This document shows positions 5,185 to 6,043 of a DNA stretch of 6,043 bases, one piece after another (positions within the stretch are counted from its first letter, which is position 1; each line of letters begins with the position of its first letter). The notes below the pieces were generated by a model that was not told the DNA's origin, did no database searches, and saw only the letters and a list, made by a program, of their open reading frames with translations. The stretch comes from Eubacterium sp. Lineage in GTDB: Bacteria > Bacillota > Clostridia > Oscillospirales > Acutalibacteraceae. Location: positions 1 to 6,043 of the forward strand of contig JAFYGD010000059.1 of the NCBI GenBank assembly GCA_017543415.1. The letters run 5' to 3'. The position numbers and the translations under genes are program-made.

Positions 5185-6043
5185 ATGAGCGAAAAACTTG
5201 CACTCGAATTAAAAGGTATTACCAAAGCCTTCGGAACAAAAGTTGTTGCAAACAAAAACGTTGATTTAAAGGTTTATAAGGGCGAAATACTTGCAATCCT
5301 CGGCGAAAACGGCTCGGGAAAAACTACCCTTATGAACATGGTTTCGGGTATCTACTATCCCGATGAGGGCCAGATTTTTGTAAACGGCAAAGAGGTTGTA
5401 ATCGCCTCTCCAAAAGACGCTTTTCAATACAGAATAGGTATGATTCATCAGCACTTTAAGCTTGTTGATGTTTTTACCGCTACCGAAAATATCGTTTTAG
5501 GCATTAACGACGGTAAAAAGTTTAACATAAAAAATGCCGAAGCAGAAATTAGAAAAATAACCGATAAATACGGATTCCAGATAGATTTAAACAAAAAGAT
5601 TTACCAGATGTCCGTTTCCGAAAAACAGACGGTTGAAATCATCAAGGTGCTTTACAGGGGCGCTGATATCCTTATCCTTGACGAGCCTACCGCTGTTTTA
5701 ACCCCGCAGGAAACGCAAAAGCTTTTTGCCGTTCTCCGCAATATGAAGGACGACAACAAGTCGATTATCATAATTACCCACAAGCTCCACGAGGTGCTTG
5801 AAATTTCAGACAGGGTTGCAATTCTACGCAAGGGCGAAAACGTCGGCGTTGTTAAAACGTCGGAAGCAACCGAGCAGAGCCTTACCGAAGGCATGGTAGG
5901 CGAAAAGATTTCGCTCAACATTGAAAGAAAGGACCCCGTTGACCCCGAGCTGAGGCTTGTTGTTAAAAGGCTTAACGTTAAGGACCGCGACGGCTCCAAC
6001 GCTCTTACCGATATTAACTTCAAGGTTTACAGCGGCGAAATAC
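5185..6043 (+). CDS. BMP-type (YufO/NupO-like) sugar/nucleoside ABC transporter ATP-binding protein, 3' end beyond window
   Basis: The frame runs from ATG 5185 to the window end (286 residues) without a stop. The start follows GGAGGT (5175-5180). The first ABC domain is complete: Walker A GENGSGKT (40-47), Q-loop Gln89 in MIHQHFKL, signature region SVSEKQTVEI (143-152), Walker B DILILDEPT (161-169) and switch His199 in IIIITHKLHE. From residue about 256 a second domain begins (RLVVKRLNVKD, ALTDINFKVYSGEI), as in the duplicated ATPases of about 500 residues found in sugar and nucleoside uptake systems such as RbsA and YufO. It should energise uptake of the ligand of the preceding lipoprotein; two permease genes are expected downstream. 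The signature keeps Ser and Gln, but both glycines of LSGGQ are replaced by Glu-Lys. Family call is secure; the substrate is inferred from context. Confidence 0.93.
   Translation, partial: MSEKLALELKGITKAFGTKVVANKNVDLKVYKGEILAILGENGSGKTTLMNMVSGIYYPDEGQIFVNGKEVVIASPKDAFQYRIGMIHQHFKLVDVFTATENIVLGINDGKKFNIKNAEAEIRKITDKYGFQIDLNKKIYQMSVSEKQTVEIIKVLYRGADILILDEPTAVLTPQETQKLFAVLRNMKDDNKSIIIITHKLHEVLEISDRVAILRKGENVGVVKTSEATEQSLTEGMVGEKISLNIERKDPVDPELRLVVKRLNVKDRDGSNALTDINFKVYSGEI

Noticed and set aside
5652..6023. Open frame of 123 codons on - opposite the ABC ATPase
   Set aside because: The + strand encodes Walker B, the switch histidine and the second domain in this stretch, so the - strand frame is a shadow.

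Overview
The window looks like chromosomal DNA from a Gram-positive anaerobe of the class Clostridia, probably a gut relative of Oscillospiraceae or Ruminococcaceae. This rests on strong GGAGG-type ribosome binding sites, TTGACA/TATTAT-type promoters with 17-bp spacers, hairpin plus T-run terminators, an ANTAR regulator, a Gram-positive-type Xpt and a BMP-type lipoprotein. The taxon is an inference; no marker gene here fixes the genus.

Layout, left to right. (1) Positions 1-204 hold the 3' end of an ANTAR-domain regulator on +, closed by a bidirectional terminator. (2) Positions 251-745 on - hold a LURP-one-related (LOR/YxjI-like) protein with its own promoter. (3) Positions 746-1003 are non-coding but structured. 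They hold two diverged copies of the rpsI 3' end plus terminator, which flank an insert of about 80 bp containing a perfect 10-bp hairpin. (4) Positions 1004-1847 on - hold the rplM-rpsI ribosomal protein operon (transcribed rplM first), with a near-consensus promoter. (5) A divergent intergenic region leads to cysK (2067-2993, +), an O-acetylserine sulfhydrylase, followed by a terminator. (6) A 180-bp intergenic region carries a long-spaced inverted repeat against the -35 box of a good promoter for xpt (3207-3785), xanthine phosphoribosyltransferase. (7) Next come a BMP-family substrate-binding lipoprotein (3860-5092), a double-hairpin spacer, and the start of the matching duplicated ABC ATPase (5185 to the window end, truncated).

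How the genes fit together: xpt and the BMP/ATPase genes form a plausible purine salvage set. The lipoprotein captures a nucleoside or purine outside the cell, the ATPase (with permeases expected just beyond the window) drives uptake, and Xpt converts xanthine to XMP. cysK (cysteine synthesis) and rplM-rpsI (ribosome) are separate housekeeping units. No CRISPR array, tRNA, rRNA, transposase or phage gene is visible.

Most of the window is ordinary housekeeping sequence. The part most worth a second look is 808-1024, where the end of rpsI and its terminator occur twice around a small hairpin-bearing insert.
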